NCBI RefSeq assembly: GCF_030294945.1 | Contig: NZ_AP018448.1 | Span: 10,698,501 to 10,762,500, forward strand | Direction: 5' to 3' | Source: Streptomyces graminofaciens | Lineage (GTDB): Bacteria; Actinomycetota; Actinomycetes; Streptomycetales; Streptomycetaceae | Length of the DNA stretch: 64,000 nucleotides | In this document: one piece after another, positions 1-8,734 of the stretch | Layout of the letters: each line of letters begins with the position of its first letter | How positions within the stretch are numbered: position 1 is the stretch's first letter | Program-made: the position numbers and the translations under genes | The notes under the pieces: generated by a model | Databases searched by the model: none | Seen by the model: the letters and a program-made list of their open reading frames with translations, nothing else | Told to the model about the DNA's origin: nothing

Positions 1-1
1 C

Positions 2-1291
2 GACACGGAGGTCGTCGTCGCCGAGGCGGCGCTCGGCGCGCTGCCCTGGACCGACCGGCCCCAGGACACCCTGCACGTACTGCTGGAGCAGGCGGGCAGC
101 GACCGGGCCAGGGTCGCGGTGTACGCGGCGGCACGCTCCGCGCGCTTCAGCGCCCCCTCCGAACTCGCCCTCGCGCTCGGCGCGTTGCTGACCGGTGAGC
201 GGCCCGCGAAGGTGACCTCCCGCAAGGAGGCCGTACGGCTCGCGGCCCGCTTCCTGCCGCAGCGTCAGGCGTCGGCCCTGCTGGCGCGCGCCTTCCACGC
301 GCCCGACCACCACCCGGACGTACGCTCCGCCGTCGTCCGCGCACTGCCCCCGTTGCTCGGCGAGCCGCAGGCCCGGCAACTCCTCGCGGACGCCGCACGC
401 GACGCCACCCCGGCCGTGTTCGAGGCCCTCGTGTCCGTCACCCCCTGGGAGCTGGCCGAAGAGCACCGCCGCGCATACGCCGCCGTCGTGGGCGTCGCGT
501 ACGACACGTCTCTGGCCTCGGTCGACGGTTACACGGCCTACGCCCTCCTGCGAGCCGTGGGCGTGTGGTCCGGCTACGGCCCCGAACTGGCGGCCCGGCT
601 CTCCCGTACCGTCTGCGACCTCGGCAGCCGCAAGCACTGGCAGTACGCGGCGTGGGTACTGCGCGACCTGGCCGAATCCGAACTGCCGCATCCCGTGGGC
701 GGTGCGGCACCGGGCAGTGCGTTCAGGGGTGCGCTCGACGAACTGCTGGCCGCCCTGCACGGGCCGGAGGGCGACCGCGCGGCCCTGGCCGACCGGGACC
801 TGCCGGCGTTCCAGCGACTGAGAACCCTGGTGTCACTCTCCTTCGAGGAGTGGCGGCGACCCGAGGTGCTCGAAGCGGTCGCCGCGCAGTTGGCAGCGGA
901 ACCGCTCCTCGTGGCCGAACGCGCGGAGCTGCTGGTCCGGTTGATCGACCCCACAGGTGACCCGGCCGCGCTCCCCGGACGGCTGCGCGGCCTGGCGGAC
1001 GTGCTCGAGGATGCCGGAGCGATCATCGCGGCGCGCACCGCCGGTCGGCTGAACTTGACATGGGCGCTGCGCACACGGCCGGAACACGCCGGGGCCCTGC
1101 TGACCGCCGCCGACGAGCTGATTCGTGACGGCGGTCTCGCCGCGGGCCTGGTGGCGGCCGAGCTGGTGGCGCGGACGGGCGCCGTCCTCGACTGGCCCGA
1201 GGAGTGGCGGTCGCTGCTGCGCCGGCTGCGCGCCCATCCGCACGCCGACGTGCGCCATGGGGCGTACAAGACGATGACGGTGTCGGAGTGA
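2..1291 (+). CDS. HEAT-repeat-like protein, 5' partial
   Basis: An open frame enters from the left edge and ends at the TGA at 1289-1291, so the true start lies outside the window. A GTG at 119 could serve as a start, but the frame is open and coding-like from base 2, so that start is probably internal. The visible 429 residues are rich in Ala, Leu and Arg and consist of helical pairs typical of HEAT/ARM alpha-solenoids, with no catalytic motif. Such proteins usually act as protein-binding scaffolds; the partner is unknown. A second HEAT-type protein lies at 60170-62230, but I see no clear sequence relation between the two beyond the fold. Confidence 0.7.
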   Translation, partial: DTEVVVAEAALGALPWTDRPQDTLHVLLEQAGSDRARVAVYAAARSARFSAPSELALALGALLTGERPAKVTSRKEAVRLAARFLPQRQASALLARAFHAPDHHPDVRSAVVRALPPLLGEPQARQLLADAARDATPAVFEALVSVTPWELAEEHRRAYAAVVGVAYDTSLASVDGYTAYALLRAVGVWSGYGPELAARLSRTVCDLGSRKHWQYAAWVLRDLAESELPHPVGGAAPGSAFRGALDELLAALHGPEGDRAALADRDLPAFQRLRTLVSLSFEEWRRPEVLEAVAAQLAAEPLLVAERAELLVRLIDPTGDPAALPGRLRGLADVLEDAGAIIAARTAGRLNLTWALRTRPEHAGALLTAADELIRDGGLAAGLVAAELVARTGAVLDWPEEWRSLLRRLRAHPHADVRHGAYKTMTVSE

Positions 1292-1347
1292 GGACACGGG
1301 GGCCTTGCGGTTGCTGTCCCCCCCCGTGTCCTGAGTCGTCCCGAAGG

Positions 1348-2838
1348 TCAGAAGATGCCCGGGCCGGGGGTGAGGATGCCGTTCGGGTCGAAGGAGTCCT
1401 TCCACGCGACGAACTGTGTCCACATCGAGCCGTAGTGCGCCTGCCAGTCGGCGTCCGTGAACGCGCACGCGCCATGCGGGTAGCGCACACCGCCGACGGC
1501 GGCCGCATCCTGGTAGAAGCGGTAGTTGCGGTCCATCATCCGTGACGCGAAGTCGGGATCGGGGCCGGACTCGGCCGAATCGGTGAGTACGCTGACCAGC
1601 CAGACCAAGGGCCCGCTCGCCCCGCTCGGGAGCCGCAGCAGGGGCCGGCCGTAGCTCGAACGCAGCATCGGGAAGATCAGGCCGAAGCCGGTCGGGCCCA
1701 GGTCCTCGGCGGTCAGCGACGGAAACACCGACTCGACGTACTCCTCGACGGCGGCGTCCGGCAGGAACAGGTCCGACCAGGGCTTGACCTTCGCGTTCCA
1801 GTCCAGGTTCGCCGCGAAGGAGTCGTACAGGTTGGTGACCAGGGAGATGTAGTCGAGGTAGTCGTAGTCCTCGAAGGCCGCGGCGCCCGCGGCCGGGCTG
1901 AGCCCGCGCAGCAGGTGGGTCGCGTCGGGCACGTCGCCCGGGTTGTAGAAGACGGTGGCCCACAGTGTCAGGGGCTGTGCCGTGCCCGGCTGGGGAATGC
2001 TGCCGAGCGAGTTGAACTCGCCCCGGTTCGCCAGGACGCGGATGTCCTGGAAGAAGGTCGTGATGTCCGGGTAGCCGATCCGGTACGTCCGGGCCAGCTG
2101 CTTGGCCGGCACCAGGTCGATGGTCGCTCGCGTGATCACACCGCACTGGCCGAGTCCGGCGAGCGCCGCCTCGAACAGGTCGCTGTTCTGCGAGCTGGAG
2201 CACGACTTCAGCCTGCCGTCGCCCGTGACCACCTCGAGTTTCCGGGCGTGGTCGACCTGTGCGCCGACCCGATAGGCCGACATCATCCCGATGCCGCCCA
2301 TGGAGAGGGTCCCGCCGACGGTCGTCTTGATGTAGCTGGTGATCGACGCCGGCGTCAGACCCTGCGCGTACGCGGCCTCGATCACGTCCTTCCACAGCAC
2401 ACCGGCGTCGACGTCGGCGCCCGCCGTGCCGATCGAGTGGATCGTGTTCAGCGACCGCATCTCGATGCTCAGACCACCGCTCACCAGTGGTTGACCGAAC
2501 ATCGTGTGGTGCGCGCCGACCGGTGCGACCTTGATGCCGTGCCGGTTGCAGTAGTCGATCATCTTCCGGATGTCCTTGACCGACCCCGGCCGGAGCACCG
2601 CGCAGGGTGTCCTGAACACGATGTTGCCCTGGTCGTGAGCGTTCGCCGCGAGGGAATCCGCGTCGAACACGAGCGTGCCGTCGAGAGACGGCACCGACGC
2701 GAACGACGTACTGTCCGCGGCCTCGGCCACCCACTGTCGGGTGATCAGGTCGAAGCCCGCCACGAGCGCGACGGTCCCGGCCCCGAACCGGGACAGGAAC
2801 TGGCGTCTGTTGACGGAACCACGTTCTCCGAGTGACAT
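1348..2838 (-). CDS. Tat-exported FAD-linked oxidase, cytokinin dehydrogenase-like
   Basis: This 496-residue flavoprotein of the PCMH/VAO fold begins with a twin-arginine signal (NRRQFLSRFGAG, residues 10-21), so it is probably exported folded. The N-terminal FAD-binding domain has VGAHHTMFGQ at 107-116; H111 aligns with the histidine that binds FAD covalently in plant cytokinin dehydrogenases (GxGHS motif). The C-terminus (KDSFDPNGILTPGPGIF) matches the closing motif of that family. Known members oxidise the N6 side chain of cytokinins; the substrate here is inferred and could be another amine or alcohol. The gene is monocistronic, and its stop lies 57 bases from the end of the convergent upstream gene. 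The ATG at 2838 is followed by a proper Tat leader. Confidence 0.8.
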   Translation of the reverse strand: MSLGERGSVNRRQFLSRFGAGTVALVAGFDLITRQWVAEAADSTSFASVPSLDGTLVFDADSLAANAHDQGNIVFRTPCAVLRPGSVKDIRKMIDYCNRHGIKVAPVGAHHTMFGQPLVSGGLSIEMRSLNTIHSIGTAGADVDAGVLWKDVIEAAYAQGLTPASITSYIKTTVGGTLSMGGIGMMSAYRVGAQVDHARKLEVVTGDGRLKSCSSSQNSDLFEAALAGLGQCGVITRATIDLVPAKQLARTYRIGYPDITTFFQDIRVLANRGEFNSLGSIPQPGTAQPLTLWATVFYNPGDVPDATHLLRGLSPAAGAAAFEDYDYLDYISLVTNLYDSFAANLDWNAKVKPWSDLFLPDAAVEEYVESVFPSLTAEDLGPTGFGLIFPMLRSSYGRPLLRLPSGASGPLVWLVSVLTDSAESGPDPDFASRMMDRNYRFYQDAAAVGGVRYPHGACAFTDADWQAHYGSMWTQFVAWKDSFDPNGILTPGPGIF

Positions 2839-3604
2839 ATCAGCCTCCGTGAGTGACGCGGCGGATCGTCGGCACGCCGCGTCGGTTGGTCGTAGGGCCC
2901 TCGTGCCCTCGGGGCGAATTCAGGTGATCGCGTGGTGCGCGACCGACAGCCGTGTTCCGGCGCCCGACTCCCGAACGGGCGCGACGGAACATGGCCGGGC
3001 CGCCTCGACGACCGGCGCGTCCCGGGGTCCGGCGAGCGGACCTGCCGGGGATGTCGACGAGTCGGCCGTGGCCGATACGGCGGCATGGCGAGGCATCGCC
3101 AGCCGCACGTCGGACACGCCGCGCGCTACTCCCGGTGGATACCGGGCAGTTGTGTCGGCGGCGGGCCGAACCGGCTGTCGGCGTGGTGAGTTGATGAACT
3201 GCGCTGACCTTGACCCTGGTCCGGGTCGGGTCTGTGGTTCTCACCCATAGCGATCTTCCCCCCTGAAATTCTCCCCGGGCTCATCATGGTGCCGGAGAGA
3301 CCCGTGCGCGAGAGGCGGATCACCAACAGAGACGGGAGTCACGGTCGTTGGCGTGCCGATCCGTGCAGCGTGTCGGGCGAGGAGGAGCCTGCGTCCGCGA
3401 CCGGCGCCGGAGGAGTTACGGGAGCACGTCTCCGACCGTTCCACGAGGCATCTCCGTAAGGGCGACCTTTCGGCCGGATCTCTGCGGACCACGCGGCGGT
3501 GCCCTGGTGGCCGTTTCTCAACGCCCTTAGGATCTGCAGGACTTCGGCGCCCAGGGGGCGGCCGCCAGCGGCTGCCATGGGTGCGGAAGGACGTCACAGC
3601 GCAC
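2839..3604. other. Intergenic region without a convincing gene
   Basis: This 770-base stretch lies between the divergent oxidase and the first cobalamin riboswitch. Short open frames occur on both strands, but they are Arg/Pro-rich, overlap each other, and show neither family similarity nor a good ribosome-binding site. The right half presumably carries the riboswitch promoter and the left half the oxidase promoter. Confidence 0.5.
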
Positions 3605-3614
3605 CGCACCACAC

Positions 3615-3725
3615 CGCAATCACGCGCGTGACCGGGGGAAGCCGGTGGAAGTCCGGCGCTGACCTGCAACCGTTAGCGGCCCTTCCGGCCGCGAGTCGGG
3701 CAACCCGGCACGTGCGGAGAACCGC
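3615..3725 (+). promoter_or_regulatory. Cobalamin riboswitch 1 (upstream of DUF4430 protein)
   Basis: The conserved core (GGGGGAAGCCGGTGGAAGTC at 3634-3653, followed by CCGGCGCTGACCTGCAACCG) and a B12-box-like element (GCGAGTCGGGCAACCCGGCA, 3691-3710) match the cobalamin aptamer form common in actinobacteria. It lies about 100 bases before the secreted DUF4430 gene on the same strand. Boundaries are approximate. Confidence 0.85.
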
Positions 3726-3824
3726 TTCCCACTGTCACGGTCCGCAGCGCGAAGCCGAGCACCCTCCTCGGGTCGCCCTTCGGCTCACGTGCGGTGGGCC
3801 ACCCGCACCAGGAAGGCTCAAGCC

Positions 3825-4313
3825 TTGCACCGCACTCCCGCACGACGCACCGTCATCGCCGCGACCGCCCTCGGCCTCGCCCTCGCCTCCGCCCCGGCCG
3901 TCGCCCAGGCCCACGGCACCGAGAACACGAACACCCCCGTCAAGGTCAGCCTCACCGTCCAGGGCCCGGACGGGCTCCTCTTCAAGGGGAAGATCAGGAC
4001 CCGTGGCCACGAGGTCACCACCGCCGGCGGCGGCACGCACAAGTGCGACGGCACCAACGGCGGTGCCCACCCCACCGCCGTCCCCACACCGACGGCCGCC
4101 CTCGACGACGCCGCCCGCAAGCGGCACTTCACCTGGGACGGCACCTGGTACGCGTCGTTCGACGACTTCCTGGTCGAACGCATCAAGAACGTCAGTGGCG
4201 GAAGCGCCGCCTACTGGAACATCTCCGTCAACGGCGCGTCCACGCCCGTCGGCGGCTGCCAGTTCAAGCTGAACGCCGGTGACAAGGTGGCGTTCACCTG
4301 GACGGCGTTCTGA
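3825..4313 (+). CDS. Secreted DUF4430 (transcobalamin-like C-terminal domain) protein
   Basis: A small exported protein of about 162 residues. The TTG at 3825 is preferred because GGAAGG lies 8 bases upstream and the product then opens with a clean signal peptide cut near AVAQA-HG; an in-frame GTG at 3789 is the alternative. The mature part carries the DUF4430 signature (SAAYWNISVNGASTPVGGCQ) ending in a hydrophobic strand. This is the same fold as the C-terminal domain of animal transcobalamin, which helps bind B12. A cobalamin riboswitch lies directly upstream and cobalt transporter genes follow, so a role in extracellular corrinoid or cobalt capture is inferred but not demonstrated. Two cysteines (HKCDG and GGCQ) may form a disulphide. 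Confidence 0.85.
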   Translation: MHRTPARRTVIAATALGLALASAPAVAQAHGTENTNTPVKVSLTVQGPDGLLFKGKIRTRGHEVTTAGGGTHKCDGTNGGAHPTAVPTPTAALDDAARKRHFTWDGTWYASFDDFLVERIKNVSGGSAAYWNISVNGASTPVGGCQFKLNAGDKVAFTWTAF

Positions 4314-4320
4314 GCCCGGC

Positions 4321-4385
4321 CGACCGTCCGGGCCGACCGTCCGGGCCGACCGTCCGGGCCGGCCGTCCGGGTCGGCCGACCGGGT
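4321..4385. repeat. Tandem 13-bp repeat, five units
   Basis: Three identical CGACCGTCCGGGC units are followed by two variants (CGGCCGTCCGGGT and CGGCCGACCGGGT). They lie in the gap after the DUF4430 gene and before riboswitch 2. They have weak hairpin potential and no recognised function. Confidence 0.9.
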
Positions 4386-4454
4386 TCCGTTCGCGGGTAA
4401 GCGTTCGGTGAGAGCGGACACGCGCAATATTGGCCATGTTCCGGACAAGGGGTA

Positions 4455-4575
4455 CTCTCGCTCCGATATCGACGACGTCAGCCCGGAAGCCGGTGGAAAC
4501 CCGGCACGGTCGCGCCACTGTGAACGAGGCACCGCATCAGCACGCCTCGTGAGTCAGACCCGGGGCCGTCGTCCT
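4455..4575 (+). promoter_or_regulatory. Cobalamin riboswitch 2 (upstream of cbtB)
   Basis: The classic core GGAAGCCGGTGGAAACCCGG followed by CACGGTCGCGCCACTGTGA (4484-4523) and a B12 box around GTGAGTCAGACCC (4548-4560) are visible. The element ends about 45 bases before the cbtB start, consistent with B12 repression of cobalt uptake. Confidence 0.93.
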
Positions 4576-4621
4576 GTGCACCACCGAGATGGGACGCGAA
4601 CTCCCGCAAGGAGGCCATGCC

Positions 4622-4843
4622 ATGGCCCAGCACGTCGCACCGCCGAGCGTCACCACGCCCGCCGTACCCGCCAAGCTGCCGCTGAAGGACATCGCGCCCT
4701 GGGCGGTCTTCTTCGGCGTCCTGATGCTGGTCCTGCTGTACTTCGTCGGCGCCGAGCAGGGCGCCACCTCCGTCGTCTCCGGCGAGGACGTCCACGAGTG
4801 GGTGCACGACGCCCGCCACTTGCTCGGCTTCCCCTGCCACTGA
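4622..4843 (+). CDS. cbtB: Cobalt transporter subunit CbtB
   Basis: This 73-residue membrane protein has one transmembrane helix (about 25-43) and the diagnostic C-terminal metal motif with H58, H62, H66, C72 and H73 (ending RHLLGFPCH), which defines the CbtB family of B12-regulated cobalt transporter subunits. The ATG at 4622 has AAGGAGG about 7 bases upstream; longer in-frame extensions lack a better site. It lies 19 bases before cbtA and follows riboswitch 2, so the two are surely cotranscribed and shut off by cobalamin. Confidence 0.95.
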   Translation: MAQHVAPPSVTTPAVPAKLPLKDIAPWAVFFGVLMLVLLYFVGAEQGATSVVSGEDVHEWVHDARHLLGFPCH

Positions 4844-4862
4844 CGAGGGGCGCCGCACACCC

Positions 4863-5621
4863 ATGAACTCCGCGACAGTGCGCAACCTGCTCGTGCGGGG
4901 CATGCTCGCCGGCCTCGGCGCCGGCGTGCTCGCCCTGATCGTCGCCTACTTCCTCGGTGAGCCGAACGTCGACAGCGCCATCGGCTTCGAGGAGTCCCAC
5001 GCCTCCGCTCACGAGCACGAGGTCGAACTCGTCTCCCGCGGCCTGCAGTCCACCGCCGGCCTCGCCACCGGCGTCCTGATCTACGGGGTGGCGTTCGGCG
5101 GCATCGCCGCCCTCGCCTTCTGCTTCGCGCTCGGCCGCGTCGGCCGCTTCACCCCCCGGGCCACGGCACTGCTGCTGTCGGGGGCCGCGCTGCTCGCCGT
5201 CTACGTCGTGCCGTTCCTGAAGTACCCGGCCAACCCGCCCGCCGTCGGCGACCCCGACACCATCGGCAGGCGCACCACCCTGTACTTCCTGATGATGGTG
5301 CTCGGCGTGCTTCTCGCGGTCGCCGCGGTGATCGTCGGCAAGCGCCTCGCACCGAAGCTGGGCACCTGGTACGCCACCGTCGCCGCCGTGCTCGGCTTCG
5401 CCGCGGCGGTCGGCCTGGCTTACGCGTTCCTGCCCGCCGTCAACGAGGTCCCCGGAGACTTCCCGGCCACCCTGCTGTGGCGGTTCCGCCTCTCCGCCCT
5501 GGCCACGCAGATCACGCTGTGGGGAGGCTTCGGTCTCGTCTTCGGTGAACTGGCCGAACGACTGCTGCACCCGAAGCCCGCCCCGGCGTCGGCGGGCACG
5601 GCGGCAGTCGCCCCGCACTAG
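4863..5621 (+). CDS. cbtA: Cobalt transporter subunit CbtA
   Basis: This integral membrane protein of 252 residues has about five hydrophobic helices: one near the N-terminus, then a His/Glu-rich loop (EESHASAHEHEVEL), then four more. This is the CbtA architecture. With CbtB it forms a cobalt uptake system that recurs next to cobalamin genes under B12 riboswitches. The ATG at 4863 follows cbtB closely. It is intact, although it is directly followed by the metE remnant on the opposite strand. Confidence 0.95.
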   Translation: MNSATVRNLLVRGMLAGLGAGVLALIVAYFLGEPNVDSAIGFEESHASAHEHEVELVSRGLQSTAGLATGVLIYGVAFGGIAALAFCFALGRVGRFTPRATALLLSGAALLAVYVVPFLKYPANPPAVGDPDTIGRRTTLYFLMMVLGVLLAVAAVIVGKRLAPKLGTWYATVAAVLGFAAAVGLAYAFLPAVNEVPGDFPATLLWRFRLSALATQITLWGGFGLVFGELAERLLHPKPAPASAGTAAVAPH

Positions 5622-5639
5622 GGCCTGTCTGCACAAACC

Positions 5640-6000
5640 CTGGGACGGCATCGGCCGTCCTGTCGAGGGGGACATGGAGGAGGGAGCAGGCGGCGGCCAC
5701 GTCGACGCGGGCGGCGAGCCCCAACAGGGTGCCGAGTGCGGCGAGGGACTTCGACAGGTCGTTGATCCAGATGTTGCGGCCGTCGACCACCCCGGCGACC
5801 AGGCGCCGACGAGGACGGGCCGGGCCTCAAGCCCGAGCGCCAGGGCCTCCTTCAGCTCCGCGACCTGCTTGGTGGAATCGGCGGGAAGACGGTCTGCGGC
5901 CCAAACCCGGGACCAGATAGTGGTAGTTGGTGTCGAACCATAAGGTCCTCGCCGGAGACGACGACCAGTTGCTGCCCGTCGACCACCACCGGAACGTGCT
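5640..6000 (-). pseudogene. metE: Collapsed metE remnant (B12-independent methionine synthase)
   Basis: On the minus strand, blocks typical of cobalamin-independent methionine synthase are recognisable in order but in different frames: FDTNYHYLVPG near 5930, DSTKQVAELKEALALGL and EARPVLVG around 5880-5810, then VVDGRNIWINDL and VAAACSLLHVPLD at 5790-5660. In intact MetE (about 760 residues) the first two blocks lie near residues 115-150 and the last near 300-330, so there is a large internal deletion plus several frameshifts, and both ends are missing. No product can be made. MetE genes in Streptomyces are commonly B12-riboswitch controlled, which makes the location inside a B12 locus notable. 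Confidence 0.8.
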
Positions 6001-6009
6001 TCCGGCCCG

Positions 6010-6873
6010 TCAGCCGTCCGCCGGTATCGGGCGCGTGGCGGGCGCCGCCATGAGTGCCGCCAGGTCCTCCGGGCTGCGCGGGCCGGGGGCGGTGTCCTCC
6101 AACAGGCCCTGGGCGCGGAGGAGTTGAGTGGCCGCGATGCCCCAGGGAAGCCGCAGCCCGGCCTGCCTGAGGAGGTCCGTGCGGGACAGCATCGCGGCGA
6201 CGGGACCGGTACGGGGACCGGACGGGGTCAGCAGGGCCGCGTCGTCGGCCCAGCGCAGGGCGAGGTCCACGTCGTGCGTGGCCATCACCACGGTCGTGCC
6301 GGAGCGGCGGAGCGAGCCCAGGGTGTCGAGCAGCCGCTCCTGGCCGTCGGGGTCGAGACCCGCGGTCGGCTCGTCGAGGATCAGCACGCGGGGCCGCATC
6401 GCGACCGCGCCGGCGATCGCGGTCCGCTTGCGCTGGCCGTAGGAGAGCAGATGGGTGGGCCGGTCGGCCAGCGCGGTGATGTCGAGCGCGGCGAGCGCCT
6501 CGTCCACCCGCGCCCGGACCTCGCCGTCGGGCAGACCGAGGTTCAGTGGCCCGAACGACACGTCCTGGGCGACGGACGCGGCGAACAACTGGTCGTCCGG
6601 GTCCTGCACGACCAGCTGGACGGTCGTCCGCAGCCGGGTCAGGCCCTTGCGGTCGTACGTGACCGGCTGCCCCTCGACCGCCAACCCGCCGCTGCCCGGC
6701 CGCAGTCCACCGCTGAGCAGCCGCATCAGCGTGGTCTTGCCGCTGCCGTTGCGGCCCAGCAGGGCGAGCGCCCGCCCCTCGCGCACCTCGAAGTCGAGGT
6801 CGCTGAGCACGGCCGGGCCGTCCTCGTAGGCGAAGGACGCGCCCCGCAGGGCGACCAGCACGGGCTCGCTCAT
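6010..6873 (-). CDS. cbiO: Cobalt ECF transporter ATPase CbiO
   Basis: This 287-residue ABC ATPase energises cobalt import by CbiMNQ. Walker A GRNGSGKTT is at 40-48, Q-loop Q90, signature LSYGQ at 143-147, Walker B LILDEP at 164-169 and switch His200, all intact. The ATG at 6873 overlaps the cbiQ stop by four bases (ATGA), giving translational coupling, so the much longer open frame upstream is not used. The C-terminal about 60 residues extend beyond the core ATPase fold, as in other CbiO proteins. It is the last gene of cbiMNQO, which lies downstream of riboswitch 3. Confidence 0.95.
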   Translation of the reverse strand: MSEPVLVALRGASFAYEDGPAVLSDLDFEVREGRALALLGRNGSGKTTLMRLLSGGLRPGSGGLAVEGQPVTYDRKGLTRLRTTVQLVVQDPDDQLFAASVAQDVSFGPLNLGLPDGEVRARVDEALAALDITALADRPTHLLSYGQRKRTAIAGAVAMRPRVLILDEPTAGLDPDGQERLLDTLGSLRRSGTTVVMATHDVDLALRWADDAALLTPSGPRTGPVAAMLSRTDLLRQAGLRLPWGIAATQLLRAQGLLEDTAPGPRSPEDLAALMAAPATRPIPADG

Positions 6874-7619
6874 GTCAGCGGCCTTTCCAGTACGAAGGTG
6901 AGGACGGCCACGGTCGCGAGGAGCGCGACGCTCGCCGCCGTGAAGCGGACGGAGACCCGGGCCTCGGGCACCAGAACGCGCAGGGTGCCGTCGTAGCCTC
7001 GCCCGGCGAGCCCGTCCTGGAGCCGCGCGGCGCGGTCGAAGGCCCGTACGAACGCGATGGCCCCGAGCCCGGCCAGGGAACGCCAGGTGGCGGACCGGGT
7101 GGTGTGCCCGAGCCGGGCGGCCTGGGCCTCCCGGATACGGCGCACCGAGTCCAGGAGCAGGAAGCTCATCCGGTACGTCACCAGGGCGACGTCCACGACC
7201 GGGGCGGGCACCCCGGCCTTCACCAGCCGCGGCAGCAGGTCCGACATGGGGGTGGTGAAGGCGAAGAGAAGCACGCCGAGGGAGGCCGCCGAGGTGCGCA
7301 GCAGCAGCTCCCCGGCGCGCACCGGCCCGCCTTCCGCCAGGGTGACGAACCCGTCCGGCCCGCCGACCTGGACGAGCAGGGGCAGGGCTCCGGTCACACA
7401 GAAGCCCAGCGGCACCCGGTAGGCGCGCCACAGCCGACGGCCGGGTACGCCCGCCGGGCCGAGGAGCACGGCGAGCGCCGTCGCCAGGACGAGCGCCGCG
7501 CCGGGCCAGGGCGGGAGCGAGATCGCGAGCAGGGTGAGGCCGAGTCCGAGCACGGCCTTGTCCACGGGATGGCGGCGGCGCCAGCGACTGCTGTGCGCCG
7601 CCGCGTCGATCGGCAGCAC
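6870..7619 (-). CDS. cbiQ: Cobalt ECF transporter T component CbiQ
   Basis: This 249-residue membrane protein has five to six hydrophobic helices. Its cytoplasmic coupling region includes RRIREAQAARLG, the Ala-Arg-Gly type element that docks on CbiO. Translation starts at a GTG (LPIDAAAHSSRW, typical of CbiQ). It lies 6 bases after cbiN and overlaps cbiO by 4 bases. It transmits ATP hydrolysis by CbiO to the CbiM substrate-binding unit. Confidence 0.93.
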   Translation of the reverse strand: MLPIDAAAHSSRWRRRHPVDKAVLGLGLTLLAISLPPWPGAALVLATALAVLLGPAGVPGRRLWRAYRVPLGFCVTGALPLLVQVGGPDGFVTLAEGGPVRAGELLLRTSAASLGVLLFAFTTPMSDLLPRLVKAGVPAPVVDVALVTYRMSFLLLDSVRRIREAQAARLGHTTRSATWRSLAGLGAIAFVRAFDRAARLQDGLAGRGYDGTLRVLVPEARVSVRFTAASVALLATVAVLTFVLERPLT

Positions 7620-7625
7620 GAGGAC

Positions 7626-8003
7626 TCAGGCCCGCCCGGCCGTGGACTCCTCGGAGGCGGCCTCGGAGCCTGCCGGGTCCTGGGCGTCCCGCTGTGCCAG
7701 TGCCCGCTGCTCGCCCTGGCGCCGCCCCCGGTGCAGACCGAAGTAGTAGGCGAGGACGCCCGCGCCCAGTGCCGCCTGGAGGGAGAACAGCGCCGACTCG
7801 ATCTCGCCCGACGGCGGCTCGTACAACGGCGAGAACCACGGCTTGTAGTCCGGCTCCATCTCGGTGATCGCCGTCTCGGCCTCGCCGTCGGCGCCCGTGA
7901 ACGGCTCCTTCTTGTGGTCGCCGAGTCCGAGGGCCAGCGGCAGCACGGCGAGCGCGGCCACGACGAGCAGCAGCAGGGCGTTGATCTTCGTGTTCCGGCT
8001 CAT
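7626..8003 (-). CDS. cbiN: Cobalt ECF transporter accessory subunit CbiN
   Basis: This 125-residue protein has two transmembrane segments (about 7-27 and 70-90) separated by an extracytoplasmic loop containing [19 protein letters not shown], the conserved CbiN loop that helps load Co2+ into CbiM. The C-terminal 35 residues are a charged extension longer than in enteric CbiN (about 93 residues). Its ATG overlaps the cbiM stop (ATGA). Confidence 0.93.
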   Translation of the reverse strand: MSRNTKINALLLLVVAALAVLPLALGLGDHKKEPFTGADGEAETAITEMEPDYKPWFSPLYEPPSGEIESALFSLQAALGAGVLAYYFGLHRGRRQGEQRALAQRDAQDPAGSEAASEESTAGRA

Positions 8004-8701
8004 CGGGCCACCGCCTCGCTACCTGTCGGGTTCTGCTTGCCGGTCAGCAGCACGCCGAGCCGGGTCAGTTCACCCTTGCTCGACTGCACCAGCAGACGCA
8101 TCACCAGCACCGTGAGGAGCCCCTCGCTCACCGCGAGCGGGAGCTGGGTGACGGCGAAGATGGAGCCGAACTTGCCGAGCGCGCCCACGAAGCCGCTGCT
8201 CGGGTCGGGGAACGCGAGCGCCAACTGCACGCTGGTGACGCAGTAGGTGACCAGGTCGGCGAGGAACGCGCCGAAGAACACCGCCACCATCAGCGGCACG
8301 TCGTACCGCCGCAGCAGCCGGTAGATCGCGTAACCGGCCCAGGGGCCGACGATCGCCATCGAGAAGACGTTGGCGCCGAGCGTGGTCAGACCGCCGTGCG
8401 CGAGGAGCAGCGCCTGGAAGAGCAGGGTGATGGTGCCGAGGACCGCCATGATGGGTGGCCGGAACAGGATGGCGCCGAGCCCCGTGCCGGTGGGGTGCGA
8501 GCAGCTCCCGGTCACGGACGGCAGTTTCAGCGCGGACAGGACGAACGTGAAGGCACCGGACGCGCCGAGGAGCAGGGTGCTCTCGGGGTGCTCCCTGACC
8601 TCACGGGTGAGTGAACGGACTCCGTGGACGACGAACGGCGCGGATGCGACACTCCAGGCGATCGCGTGCGCCGGCGGCAGAAACCCCTCGGCTATGTGCA
8701 T
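8000..8701 (-). CDS. cbiM: Cobalt ECF transporter substrate-binding protein CbiM
   Basis: This 233-residue integral membrane S component starts MHIAEGFLP. The N-terminal Met-His motif, with His2 as a Co2+ ligand, is diagnostic of CbiM/NikM. Further conserved blocks are [13 protein letters not shown] and [14 protein letters not shown], which line the metal site. It is the first gene of cbiMNQO and sits about 35 bases after a cobalamin riboswitch, so cobalt import is expected to fall when B12 is plentiful. Cobalt rather than nickel is inferred from the cbiN partner and the B12 context. Confidence 0.95.
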   Translation of the reverse strand: MHIAEGFLPPAHAIAWSVASAPFVVHGVRSLTREVREHPESTLLLGASGAFTFVLSALKLPSVTGSCSHPTGTGLGAILFRPPIMAVLGTITLLFQALLLAHGGLTTLGANVFSMAIVGPWAGYAIYRLLRRYDVPLMVAVFFGAFLADLVTYCVTSVQLALAFPDPSSGFVGALGKFGSIFAVTQLPLAVSEGLLTVLVMRLLVQSSKGELTRLGVLLTGKQNPTGSEAVAR

Positions 8702-8734
8702 GGCTCAGCAGACCCTCTCCAGCACCTCGTGGAT

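Noticed and set aside
2839..3604. Several 60-190 residue frames before riboswitch 1
   Set aside because: They overlap on both strands, lack ribosome-binding sites and resemble no protein family.
6010..7839. 609-residue minus-strand frame as a CbiQ-CbiO type fusion
   Set aside because: The upstream part is a frame-shifted shadow of cbiQ; cbiO has its own ATG overlapping the cbiQ stop.
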